Source of the DNA: Candidatus Pelagibacterales bacterium
GTDB taxonomy: Bacteria; Pseudomonadota; Alphaproteobacteria; TMED109
Length of the DNA stretch: 8,162 nucleotides
Assembly: GCA_002684605.1 (NCBI GenBank)
Contig: NYVM01000052.1
Coordinates: 3,990-12,151, forward strand
Direction of reading: 5' to 3'
The translations under genes were made by a program, and so were the position numbers. Positions 1 through 6,547 of this stretch are shown here, piece after piece (positions within the stretch are counted from its first letter, which is position 1; each line of letters starts with the position of its first letter). A model generated the notes under the pieces. That model had not been told where the DNA came from, did not search any database, and saw only the letters and a program-made list of their open reading frames with translations.

Positions 1-638
1 TAATAAATGTTGGAGAAACAAGTGTTATATGCACAGCTTCCTTAGATAAAAGAGTTCCAATGTGGTTAAAGGGGTCTGGTAAAGGTTGGTTAACTTCAGA
101 ATATGGTATGCTGCCCGCATCCACAGATACTAGAAATGATAGAGAAGCTACAAGAGGGAAACAAAGTGGCCGGACACAAGAAATTCAAAGGCTAATAGGC
201 CGTTCTTTAAGAGCAGCCTTAGATTTAAAAAAACTTAAAGAACTACAAATAAAAATAGATTGTGATGTCATAAATGCAGATGGCGGCACAAGAACAGCCT
301 CTATTACTGGAGGGTGGATTGCTTTAAGCTTACTTATACAAATATTATTAAAAAAGAAAATTTTAAAAGAAAACCCTATAGTTGATCAAATTTCTGCTAT
401 CTCATGCGGTATATATAAAGGCATGGAAGTTATAGATTTAGATTACATTGAAGATAGCGAAGCAGAAACAGACGCTAACTTTGTTATTTCAAAATCTAAA
501 AATTTAATAGAGGTTCAAGCTACAGCAGAAAAAGGTAATTTTAATAAAGAGCAATTAAATAATATGATTGATTTAGCAATTAATGAAAGCACTATTTTAT
601 TTGAATTACAAAATAGTGTGATTAACGATGAACAATAA
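1..638 (+). CDS. rph: Ribonuclease PH (5' end outside window)
   Basis: RNase PH is a phosphate-dependent 3'-to-5' exoribonuclease that trims the 3' ends of tRNA precursors and works as a hexameric ring in the cytoplasm. The frame is open from position 3, so the ATG at 60 is an internal methionine; 211 residues are visible and, for a family length near 238, about 27 N-terminal residues are missing. Visible family signatures, numbered in the fragment, are WLKGSGKGW (21-29), [25 protein letters not shown] (52-70), the phosphate-binding [10 protein letters not shown] (94-103) and the acidic EDSEAETD (150-157) that carries the two catalytic aspartates. The core is intact and looks functional. It overlaps rdgB by 11 bp and is probably cotranscribed with it. 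The family call is essentially certain. Confidence 0.97.
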   Translation, partial: INVGETSVICTASLDKRVPMWLKGSGKGWLTSEYGMLPASTDTRNDREATRGKQSGRTQEIQRLIGRSLRAALDLKKLKELQIKIDCDVINADGGTRTASITGGWIALSLLIQILLKKKILKENPIVDQISAISCGIYKGMEVIDLDYIEDSEAETDANFVISKSKNLIEVQATAEKGNFNKEQLNNMIDLAINESTILFELQNSVINDEQ

Positions 639-1230
639 AATTCAAATACCTAAAAGAATTATAATTGCTAGTCATAACATAGGAAAAGTAAAAGAAATAA
701 ATATTCTGTTAAATGATATTGGTGTAAGCGCATTACCAATTTCAAAATTTTCTAGTAAAGAGCCAATTGAAGATGGAGAGACTTTTATAGAAAATGCTTT
801 GATAAAAGCTAGAAATGCTAAAAATTTATCTAAACAAACCTCTTTAGCTGATGACTCTGGCCTATGTATTGATTCCCTTAATGGAGAACCTGGGATATAT
901 TCTTCTAGATGGGCAGGAATAAATAAAGATTTTAAAACAGCAATGTCTAATATAGAAGAAAAAATGAAAGGTTTTAAAAATAAAAATGCTCACTTTGTCT
1001 GTGTCCTAGCTCTTGTCACTCAAAACAATGAAGAGTATGTTTTTGAAGGAAAAGTTAATGGTAAATTAATTTTTCCTCCTAGAGGAGAAAAAGGATTTGG
1101 ATACGACCCCATATTTATTCCAGAAAATGAAATACTTACTTTTGGTGAAATGAAGCCTAAACAGAAAGATTTGATAAGTCATAGAGCTCAAGCATTCAAA
1201 AAATTTAAAGAGAATATTTTTGTTAAATAA
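628..1230 (+). CDS. rdgB: RdgB/HAM1 family non-canonical purine NTP pyrophosphatase (dITP/XTP)
   Basis: This cytoplasmic house-cleaning enzyme hydrolyses dITP, ITP and XTP to the monophosphate and pyrophosphate, keeping deaminated purines out of DNA and RNA. The 200-residue protein has the normal family length and all expected blocks: the N-terminal substrate loop [11 protein letters not shown] (14-24), the metal/catalytic DDSGL (75-79), [12 protein letters not shown] (87-98), the base-recognition FGYDPIF (157-163) and the C-terminal SHRAQA (184-189). The ATG at 628 lies inside the end of rph, giving an 11-bp overlap, and no clear Shine-Dalgarno sequence precedes it, so translation is probably coupled to rph termination. 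Its own 3' end overlaps hemW by another 11 bp. The rph-rdgB-hemW order is common in alphaproteobacteria. Confidence 0.96.
   Translation: MNNKIQIPKRIIIASHNIGKVKEINILLNDIGVSALPISKFSSKEPIEDGETFIENALIKARNAKNLSKQTSLADDSGLCIDSLNGEPGIYSSRWAGINKDFKTAMSNIEEKMKGFKNKNAHFVCVLALVTQNNEEYVFEGKVNGKLIFPPRGEKGFGYDPIFIPENEILTFGEMKPKQKDLISHRAQAFKKFKENIFVK
1207..1222 (+). promoter_or_regulatory. Ribosome binding site deciding the TTG start of hemW
   Basis: The purine stretch AAAGAG at 1207-1212 sits 7 bases before the TTG at 1220, inside the last codons of rdgB. No in-frame ATG occurs before the HWPYC iron-sulphur motif, so this TTG is the best available start. The match to the anti-Shine-Dalgarno sequence is only moderate, and translational coupling to rdgB probably contributes. 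Confidence 0.5.
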
Positions 1231-2386
1231 AAACAAAGAAATTTCTGTCTACGTACATTGGCCTTATTGCTTAAAGAAATGTCCTTACTGTGACTTTAAT
1301 AGTCATGTGGCCAAACAAGAAATAGATTATAAAAATTGGGAATTAGCATATAAAAATGAAATAAATATTGAACAACAAAGGCTTGGAAAAAAAAATGTGA
1401 GCAGTATATTTTTTGGAGGTGGCACACCTAGTTTAATGCCTCCAAATTTAGTTGAATCCATTATAAATAGTATAGGGGAAAAATGGAACATTACACATAA
1501 AACAGAGATTACAGTCGAAGCTAATCCTTCTAGTGTAGAAATTAGTAATTTTAAATATCATGCAGCGAGCGGTGTAAATAGACTTTCTTTAGGTTTTCAA
1601 TCGTTAAATGATGGCCATCTAAAATTTCTTGGAAGAAATCATAAAGCAAAAGATAGTTTAAAAGCACTAGAAATTGCTAAAAAACATTTTGATAGAGTTT
1701 CTTTTGACTTAATTTATGGGTTGCCTGGCCAAACGGAGTTAGGGTGGGGTAAAGAACTTAAAGAAGCAATAAATTATTCTGGAGAGCATATGTCTGCATA
1801 TCAATTAACTATAGAAAAAGGTACTCCATTTTATGCTAAACATAGAGATAAAAGTTTTATCCTTCCCTCCGAAACTACCCTTTTAAACCTTTATAAAATT
1901 ACGGATATGTTGTTGAAAGACGCTAAGCTTATAAAATATGAGGTTTCTAACTATTGTCTTCAAAAAGCAGAAAGTGTTCATAATGTAAAAATCTGGAAAG
2001 GTTATGAATATGTTGGAATAGGGCCAGGAGCCCATGGAAGAGTAAAAACTAAAAATAAATGGTTTGCTACATATAGGTATTCTTCTCCAACAATATGGCT
2101 CTCAAAAAATTTAGCTGGAAACACTGCTTTATATAAAGATGAGGAAATTAGTCCTAGAGAGAGGGCTCAAGAAATTCTACTAACAAACTTAAGGCTAACT
2201 AAAGGGATAAACCTTAAAGAGCTATTTGATAATGCTAATATTTTCTCACTTGATTCCTTTATAAATATTGCTAGTCTATCTGAACTCCAAGGGCTTGGCT
2301 TAATAAAGGCAAATAACTCTACTTTAAAGATAACTAATAAAGGCCTACCTGTTTTAAATACTGTAATTAATAAGCTATTATTATAA
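1220..2386 (+). CDS. hemW: HemW, radical-SAM haem chaperone (HemN-like, not a coproporphyrinogen oxidase)
   Basis: HemW proteins bind haem and pass it to membrane respiratory proteins; they resemble the oxygen-independent coproporphyrinogen III dehydrogenase HemN and are often misnamed so. The 388-residue protein has the radical-SAM cluster motif CLKKCPYCDF with C17, C21 and C24, the SAM-binding FFGGGTPS (65-72), EANPSS (100-105), NRLSLGFQS (120-128), DLIYGLPGQT (163-172) and GIGPGAH (266-272), and a C-terminal HemN_C region. The HemW haem motif HNxxYW reads HNVKIW (254-259), so its Tyr is replaced. I chose the TTG at 1220 because AAAGAG (1207-1212) lies 7 bases upstream and no ATG precedes the cluster motif. 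It overlaps rdgB by 11 bp and ends 2 bp from the convergent lipoprotein gene. Confidence 0.95.
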   Translation: MLNKNKEISVYVHWPYCLKKCPYCDFNSHVAKQEIDYKNWELAYKNEINIEQQRLGKKNVSSIFFGGGTPSLMPPNLVESIINSIGEKWNITHKTEITVEANPSSVEISNFKYHAASGVNRLSLGFQSLNDGHLKFLGRNHKAKDSLKALEIAKKHFDRVSFDLIYGLPGQTELGWGKELKEAINYSGEHMSAYQLTIEKGTPFYAKHRDKSFILPSETTLLNLYKITDMLLKDAKLIKYEVSNYCLQKAESVHNVKIWKGYEYVGIGPGAHGRVKTKNKWFATYRYSSPTIWLSKNLAGNTALYKDEEISPRERAQEILLTNLRLTKGINLKELFDNANIFSLDSFINIASLSELQGLGLIKANNSTLKITNKGLPVLNTVINKLLL

Positions 2387-2388
2387 AA

Positions 2389-3672
2389 TTATGGCATAAT
2401 ATCGCGCTGTCTTAAAAAATTTCTCTCCATTACTTTATAAGAAACAAATTTTCTGCTTATTGTACCATTGTTATCAATACGAAAAAAGCCAAATATACCA
2501 TTAAACCCTGAAGGGTTAGTTAAAAATTTGTTGAAATCAGACATATTTTTTGCTTGTTTCAATGCAGCGGAACATAATGCTAAAATATCATAACCCAAGC
2601 CGCTAATTTCTATCGGAACACTATTATATATTTTAAAATATCTAGATACAAAAGCTTCGAAAGAATATTGTTGTGGTGCTATAAAATGTCCTCCAAGTAA
2701 AGCAGGCTCATCAAGCACTTCAGGATTATTCCATCCTGATATTCCAAAGTATTTTATTTCTTTAGGGTTAATTCCTCTATATTGTGCCCTAGCGGAAATT
2801 TCTTTTAGCTGCTTGCCTGAAGCGATTATTAATAATCCATTATATTTTATATTTTTTTCTTGATCTAAAAGACTCCCTAAATCAGAAAAATCATTAGATA
2901 AAATATCATAAAAATATATATTATGAATTTTTATATTATTTTGTGTGCTCTGCTTTCTACTCTCTTGTAATGCTCTTTCGCCATAAATACTATTTGGAAT
3001 AATAATGGCAACATCCTTTATTGCATTGTTCTTAATTTCTTTAAATATTGCTTTAATTTGTTGCTGGGGAGAAAAACCTAAAACCCATAAACCTTTTTGT
3101 TTGATATTTTCATCGTTAGTAAATGAAAAAATAGGAATCTCTTTATTTATTACTTTTCTTATGGCAGATGCCTGAGAAGAAAAAATGGGACCCACTAAAA
3201 TTGACACTCCTTCTTTCTCTAATTCTTTTGCAGAAAAAATAGCTTTTTCATCTGTATCACCTGAATCTCTAAATATTAATTTAATATTTTTGCTCTGCGT
3301 CTCAAATAAAGCCATTTCTAATGCATTGTAAATAGCTTTACCAAGTTCTTTTTGTTCTCCTGAAAATGGAAGCAATAAGCCTATTTTAATAACCTTATCA
3401 AAAATTAATTCCTTTACTATTTTTTCATCACTTTGAGGTTTACTTAAGATAATTTTTTTTTCTTTTATTAAAGGCTCAATATGTTTTTTACCCTCCTTTA
3501 TACCTACTATAGGTTTTTGTTTTTCGCCTTTAGAGGTTTCTGGTTTTTTAGTAATTTCTTTATTCTTATTTATAACTATTAATATTTCTTCTTCTTTCAT
3601 AAGGTCCACTGTTTTACAAGAGGCCAAACAAATGGAAAATACTATTATGATAATTAAATAAAAATAATTCAC
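2389..3672 (-). CDS. LppC/LpoA-like penicillin-binding protein activator, lipoprotein with periplasmic-binding fold
   Basis: From the GTG at 3672 this encodes 427 residues. It begins with a hydrophobic signal segment ending in the lipobox LASC, giving lipid-modified C19 followed by Lys, consistent with outer-membrane sorting. A Lys/Glu/Ile-rich, probably disordered tether follows (about 20-92). Then comes a type I periplasmic-binding domain (about 95-420), with IKIGLLLPFSGEQ (96-107), LIFRDSGDTDEKA (132-144), VSILVGPIFSSQ (156-167), VAIIIPNSIYGERAL (221-235) and SGLGYDILALC (357-367). Alphaproteobacterial proteins of this type are annotated as penicillin-binding protein activators by relation to the C-terminal half of E. 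coli LpoA, which stimulates PBP1A. The LpoA N-terminal TPR half is absent. The location next to rsmI supports the LpoA-family call. The activator role is inferred; a ligand-binding role is possible. The signal peptide lacks the usual basic n-region residue with this start. Confidence 0.85.
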   Translation of the reverse strand: MNYFYLIIIIVFSICLASCKTVDLMKEEEILIVINKNKEITKKPETSKGEKQKPIVGIKEGKKHIEPLIKEKKIILSKPQSDEKIVKELIFDKVIKIGLLLPFSGEQKELGKAIYNALEMALFETQSKNIKLIFRDSGDTDEKAIFSAKELEKEGVSILVGPIFSSQASAIRKVINKEIPIFSFTNDENIKQKGLWVLGFSPQQQIKAIFKEIKNNAIKDVAIIIPNSIYGERALQESRKQSTQNNIKIHNIYFYDILSNDFSDLGSLLDQEKNIKYNGLLIIASGKQLKEISARAQYRGINPKEIKYFGISGWNNPEVLDEPALLGGHFIAPQQYSFEAFVSRYFKIYNSVPIEISGLGYDILALCSAALKQAKNMSDFNKFLTNPSGFNGIFGFFRIDNNGTISRKFVSYKVMERNFLRQRDIMP

Positions 3673-3697
3673 AAAAATAACCTTTTTTAAATATACT
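3668..3697 (+). promoter_or_regulatory. Candidate sigma-70 type promoter for rsmI operon
   Basis: TTCACA (3668-3673) resembles a -35 box and TATACT (3692-3697) a -10 box, each matching the consensus at five of six bases, with an 18-bp spacer. Transcription would start near 3704, about 40 bases before the rsmI ATG at 3743. The -35 box overlaps the GTG start of the divergent lipoprotein gene. In such AT-rich DNA, -10-like hexamers are frequent, so this is a candidate only. The 70-bp gap must also hold the opposite promoter; a minus-strand TATATT (3703-3698) is possible, but I see no good -35 for it. Confidence 0.4.
3670..3688 (-). promoter_or_regulatory. Ribosome binding site and GTG start of the LppC-like gene
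   Basis: On the minus strand AAAAAAGG (3688-3681) lies 8 bases before a GTG at 3672-3670. This start gives a compact lipoprotein signal peptide with the lipobox cysteine at residue 19. The alternative ATGs at 3744 and 3741 would add 23-24 residues including a second hydrophobic stretch, would run through the divergent promoter region and would overlap the rsmI start, so the GTG is preferred. Confidence 0.6.
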
Positions 3698-3742
3698 AAT
3701 ATATAGTCTAATAATATATAAACTAAATTGATAGAAGGCATC

Positions 3743-4597
3743 ATGAAAAAAATAACTTTAGGATCTATTTTTGTAATAGCAACCCCTATTGGAAACTCTG
3801 AAGATATTACAATTCGTGCTTTAAAAACATTAGAAGAAGTTGATGCTATTGCTTGTGAAGATACTAGAATAACCTCAAAATTATGTAATATTCATAAAAT
3901 AAATTGTAAAGGCAAACTTATTTCATATCATGAACATAATTCTCAAAAAATGATTCCTGTCCTTATCCAAAAAATTAAAAGTGGAATTAATTTAGGAATT
4001 GTAACAGACGCTGGGACTCCTTTAATTTCAGACCCAGGTTATAAATTAATACAAGCAGCCTTAGATGAAAATATTATTGTAAAAAGCGTTCCTGGACCTA
4101 GTGCTATAACAGCTGCCATTTCGGTTTCTGGTATTAGCTCAGATCAATTTATGTTTTTAGGTTTTCTTCCCAGAAAGCCTGTTATGAGAAAGAGAAAAAT
4201 ACTTTCTATTTCACATATAGATTCGTCAGTAATAATATTTGAAAGTGCTAATAGGATAAATAAATTATTGAAAGATCTTTATGTGTTATTAGGTAATAGA
4301 AAAATTAGTGTAATGAGAGAAATTACTAAATTTTATGAAGAAAATATAAGAGGAAATATAAGTGAAGTTATTGAGCAATGTAAAAATAAAACTTTAAAGG
4401 GAGAGATAGTGGTTTTGATAGAGAAGGCCGAAACTATAAAACCTGTGTATTCAAACGAGCAATTGATAGAAATGCTAAAAGAGATGTTGCCTAAATTTGG
4501 TGTTTCTAGAGCATCTAAAGAAATTGCAAAAAAAACTTTCATTAAAAGTGATTATATCTATAAACTGGCTTTGAGTATAAATGAAAATAAGTCTTAA
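3743..4597 (+). CDS. rsmI: 16S rRNA (cytidine(1402)-2'-O)-methyltransferase RsmI
   Basis: RsmI uses SAM to 2'-O-methylate C1402 in the decoding centre of 16S rRNA, acting on the assembled 30S subunit. The 284-residue protein matches the family length (E. coli about 286). It has the SAM-MT tetrapyrrole-methylase fold: VIATPIGNSEDITIRAL (11-27), ACEDTRIT (37-44), the SAM-pocket VTDAGTPLISDPG (87-99), VPGPSAITAAISVSG (116-130), FLGFLPRK (138-145), MREITKFYEE (191-200) and KGEIVVLIE (219-227). A C-terminal helix-turn-helix-like region (about 237-280) is typical of RsmI. The ATG at 3743 is chosen because AGAAGG (3733-3738) lies just upstream; a TTG at 3728 would add only five residues and precede that site. 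It leads a + strand run with the BON lipoprotein and gshB, 18 bp before the former. Confidence 0.96.
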   Translation: MKKITLGSIFVIATPIGNSEDITIRALKTLEEVDAIACEDTRITSKLCNIHKINCKGKLISYHEHNSQKMIPVLIQKIKSGINLGIVTDAGTPLISDPGYKLIQAALDENIIVKSVPGPSAITAAISVSGISSDQFMFLGFLPRKPVMRKRKILSISHIDSSVIIFESANRINKLLKDLYVLLGNRKISVMREITKFYEENIRGNISEVIEQCKNKTLKGEIVVLIEKAETIKPVYSNEQLIEMLKEMLPKFGVSRASKEIAKKTFIKSDYIYKLALSINENKS

Positions 4598-4615
4598 TTA
4601 TTAAAAGGAATATCA

Positions 4616-5215
4616 ATGTATAAAAACTTTAATCACTATTTTTTTCTATTCCTTATTATTATATGTCTTTCTGGTTGTGCTGGCACAATTGTAGGGGGCG
4701 CTGCCTCTGTTGGATTGGCTTCAGTACAAGAAAGGTCCATTAAGGACGCAGCTATAGACCTTAAATTAGAAATACAAATTCAAGAAAAATTATTTAGAGC
4801 TAATACTGACAAACTTTTTGTAAATGTAGATGTTGTTATACTAGAACAAAGAGTAATGCTAATTGGTAATGTCGAATCTCAAGAATTAAGAGATTTGGCA
4901 TCTAAGATAGCTTGGGAAGTGTCTCCTAAAATAAAAAATGTTATAAATGAAATAACTGTAGGAAAAAAACCTACATTAGTAAGCCAAGCCCAAGATGCAA
5001 GGATCTCATTATCATTATCAGGCCTATTAATCGGAGATGCAGAAATTTCAGATATAAATTTTACCCACTCTGTTTCAAAACAGGTAATATTTTTAATTGG
5101 CATTGCAAAAGATGATGAAGAACTAAATAAAGTTATTAATCATGCAAGATCTGTAAAAGGTGTTAAAAAGGTTATTAGTCATCTTATGCTCATTAATGAC
5201 AAAAAAAGAATGTAG
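4616..5215 (+). CDS. dolP: Dual BON-domain outer-membrane lipoprotein, DolP (YraP)-like
   Basis: The 199-residue protein starts with a lipoprotein signal peptide (lipobox LSGC, lipidated C21) followed by AGTIVGGAASVGLAS, a small-residue segment like that of E. coli DolP. Then come ERS (39-41) and two BON domains: about 46-115, with VMLIGNVESQEL (80-91) and VINEITVGKKP (109-119), and about 124-195, with QVIFLIGIAKDDEE (156-169) and VKGVKKVISHL (180-190). DolP maintains outer-membrane integrity and supports the BAM complex in enterobacteria; BON domains bind phospholipid. The start has AAAAGGAA (4603-4610) five bases upstream. Size, domain order, signal type and proximity to rsmI and an LpoA-like gene favour a DolP orthologue. 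The two-BON lipoprotein call is strong; equivalence of function with DolP is inference. It ends 8 bp before gshB. Confidence 0.85.
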   Translation: MYKNFNHYFFLFLIIICLSGCAGTIVGGAASVGLASVQERSIKDAAIDLKLEIQIQEKLFRANTDKLFVNVDVVILEQRVMLIGNVESQELRDLASKIAWEVSPKIKNVINEITVGKKPTLVSQAQDARISLSLSGLLIGDAEISDINFTHSVSKQVIFLIGIAKDDEELNKVINHARSVKGVKKVISHLMLINDKKRM

Positions 5216-5223
5216 TTAATAAT

Positions 5224-6162
5224 ATGTCAAAAATTTCTGTTCAAATGGACCCTATAGAGCTTGTAGATATAAAGGCTGATACTACTTTTGCTCTTACATT
5301 AGAAGCTTATAGAAGAGGACATGAGCTGTTTTATTATAATCCTAAGAACTTATCTTATTATAATGGTAAAGTTTATGCAAAAGGACAAACCATTATTAAT
5401 ATGAAAGATTCTCATAATGAGTATGTAGACCTTTCTGAAGAAATAGTAAAAGATTTGTCAAAAGAAGATGTGATCTTATTAAGACAAGACCCTCCTTTTG
5501 ATATGACCTATATAACGAATACACATATTCTAGAAACTCTTCATCCTAAAACTTTTGTTGTAAACAATCCCTTTGAAGTCAGGAATGCGCCAGAAAAATT
5601 ATTTGTTAATAAATTTAAAGAGTTTATACCAGAGACTTTAATAACCCGCGACTTCATAGAAATTAATAAATTTAGAAAAGAATTTAAGGAAATAATAATT
5701 AAACCATTATATGGAAATGGAGGAAAACAAGTCTTTCATATTAGAGAAGATGACCCAAACTTATCTTCTTTATTAGAAATGTTTTTTGACTATTCTAATG
5801 AGCCAATAATTATTCAGCGATACCTACCCGAAGTGAGAAAAGGAGATTGTAGAGTAATTATGATAAATGGAGAGGTTGTCGGTGCGGTAAATAGAGTGCC
5901 TCCTATGGGAGAAGCACGCTCTAATCTTCATGTAGGAGGAAAAGCGGAAAGAAAAACTCTGTCTAATAAGGAAATGGAAATATGTGAGGCTTTAAGTGTA
6001 GAATTAAAAAACAGAGAACTTATTTTAGTTGGTTTAGATATAATAGGAGATTATTTAACAGAAATAAATGTTACCTCCCCAACAGGAATACAAGAAATAT
6101 CTAAGTTTAATAAAACTAATTTAAGTGCTAAGTTTTGGGATGCAGTAGAGAGCTATATTTAG
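5224..6162 (+). CDS. gshB: Glutathione synthetase (prokaryotic ATP-grasp type)
   Basis: GshB joins gamma-glutamylcysteine and glycine using ATP to make glutathione in the cytoplasm. The 312-residue length is normal (E. coli 316). The N-terminal domain shows MDPIELVDIKADTTFAL (8-24), EAYRRGHEL (27-35) and LLRQDPPFD (85-93). The ATP-grasp region shows EKLF (124-127), TPETL-like PETLITR (136-142), IIIKPLYGNGGKQVF (157-171), the substrate segment RVIMINGEVVGAVNRVP (210-226), LHVGGKAER (235-243) and the metal-binding VGLDIIGDYLTEINVTSPTG (269-288). All key blocks are present. The ATG at 5224 is 8 bp after the preceding stop and has no clear Shine-Dalgarno sequence, so translation is probably coupled. 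The 3' end overlaps the convergent HIT gene by 4 bp. Confidence 0.97.
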   Translation: MSKISVQMDPIELVDIKADTTFALTLEAYRRGHELFYYNPKNLSYYNGKVYAKGQTIINMKDSHNEYVDLSEEIVKDLSKEDVILLRQDPPFDMTYITNTHILETLHPKTFVVNNPFEVRNAPEKLFVNKFKEFIPETLITRDFIEINKFRKEFKEIIIKPLYGNGGKQVFHIREDDPNLSSLLEMFFDYSNEPIIIQRYLPEVRKGDCRVIMINGEVVGAVNRVPPMGEARSNLHVGGKAERKTLSNKEMEICEALSVELKNRELILVGLDIIGDYLTEINVTSPTGIQEISKFNKTNLSAKFWDAVESYI

Positions 6163-6536
6163 GCTATTATTAATTTTTTAATAAACCCTCCTAATGGCTG
6201 CCCTCCAAGTATATGAAAATGTAAATGTTGAACTTCTTGATGCCCATCGTCTCCTATATTTGTTAAAACTCTATAACCATCATGTATAATTTTTTCTTTT
6301 TTAACTACTTTATATATACAATCAAATATATCTATTTTTTCTATGCTCTCTGCATGTGATATAAAATTATCTAAATTTATATAATTTTTTTTAGGAATAA
6401 CTAAAACATGAACCTTGGCACGTGGGTTTATATCTCTAAAAGCTAATGTATGCTCAGATTCTAAGACCTTATCGCAAGGGATTAATCCTCTTAATATTTT
6501 GAAAAAAATATTATCTTCATTATAATATTGGTTCAT
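6159..6536 (-). CDS. HIT family protein, HinT-like purine nucleoside phosphoramidase
   Basis: Histidine-triad proteins of the HinT branch hydrolyse adenosine 5'-phosphoramidates and related AMP conjugates. The 125-residue protein has the branch hallmarks: FFKILRGLIPCDKVLES (11-27), LAFRDINPRAKVHVLVIPKK (31-50), LTNIGDDGHQEVQHLHFHILGG (starting at 91), with the triad histidines H104, H106 and H108 (H106 being the expected nucleophile), and a C-terminal GQPLGG (112-117). AGGA (6546-6543) lies six bases before the ATG. It is the last gene of the hisA-hisF-hisE run, 11 bp after hisE, a placement seen in other alphaproteobacteria; in the cell it probably acts on nucleotide conjugates rather than in histidine synthesis itself. 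Its stop codon overlaps that of gshB. Confidence 0.93.
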   Translation of the reverse strand: MNQYYNEDNIFFKILRGLIPCDKVLESEHTLAFRDINPRAKVHVLVIPKKNYINLDNFISHAESIEKIDIFDCIYKVVKKEKIIHDGYRVLTNIGDDGHQEVQHLHFHILGGQPLGGFIKKLIIA

Positions 6537-6547
6537 AAAAAGTCCTA

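Noticed and set aside
60..638. Ribonuclease PH starting at the ATG at 60
   Set aside because: The same frame is open back to position 3 and encodes conserved RNase PH sequence ([16 protein letters not shown]) before this methionine, so the gene starts outside the window.
1220..2386. Calling this gene hemN, coproporphyrinogen III dehydrogenase
   Set aside because: The length of 388, the CPYCDF cluster context and the HNxxxW segment fit HemW; HemN proteins are longer and have a different N-terminus.
2388..2400. ATTATG / CATAAT palindrome at the hemW-lipoprotein junction as a bidirectional terminator
   Set aside because: Only five or six A/T-dominated pairs with a tiny loop and no U-run; too weak to support.
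3691..3720. Operator palindrome in the divergent gap
   Set aside because: ACTA...TAGT symmetry is only four bases per arm within near-pure A/T sequence; not distinguishable from chance.
3728..3742. TTG at 3728 as the rsmI start
   Set aside because: The ribosome site AGAAGG (3733-3738) lies downstream of it and correctly before the ATG at 3743, which also gives the usual family N-terminus.
3673..3744. ATG at 3744 as the start of the LppC-like lipoprotein
   Set aside because: It would overlap rsmI and the divergent promoter region and bury the signal peptide behind an extra hydrophobic segment; the GTG at 3672 has a good ribosome site.
4333..4542. Minus-strand open frame inside rsmI
   Set aside because: Lies fully antisense to a well-conserved gene, shows no family features and has low-complexity composition.
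4879..5103. Minus-strand open frame inside the BON lipoprotein gene
   Set aside because: Antisense shadow of a clear two-BON-domain protein, with no recognisable motif.
6167..6184. TTATTAA / TTAATAA inverted repeat as a gshB terminator
   Set aside because: The stem is entirely A/T, lies within the last HIT codons and has no following U-run.
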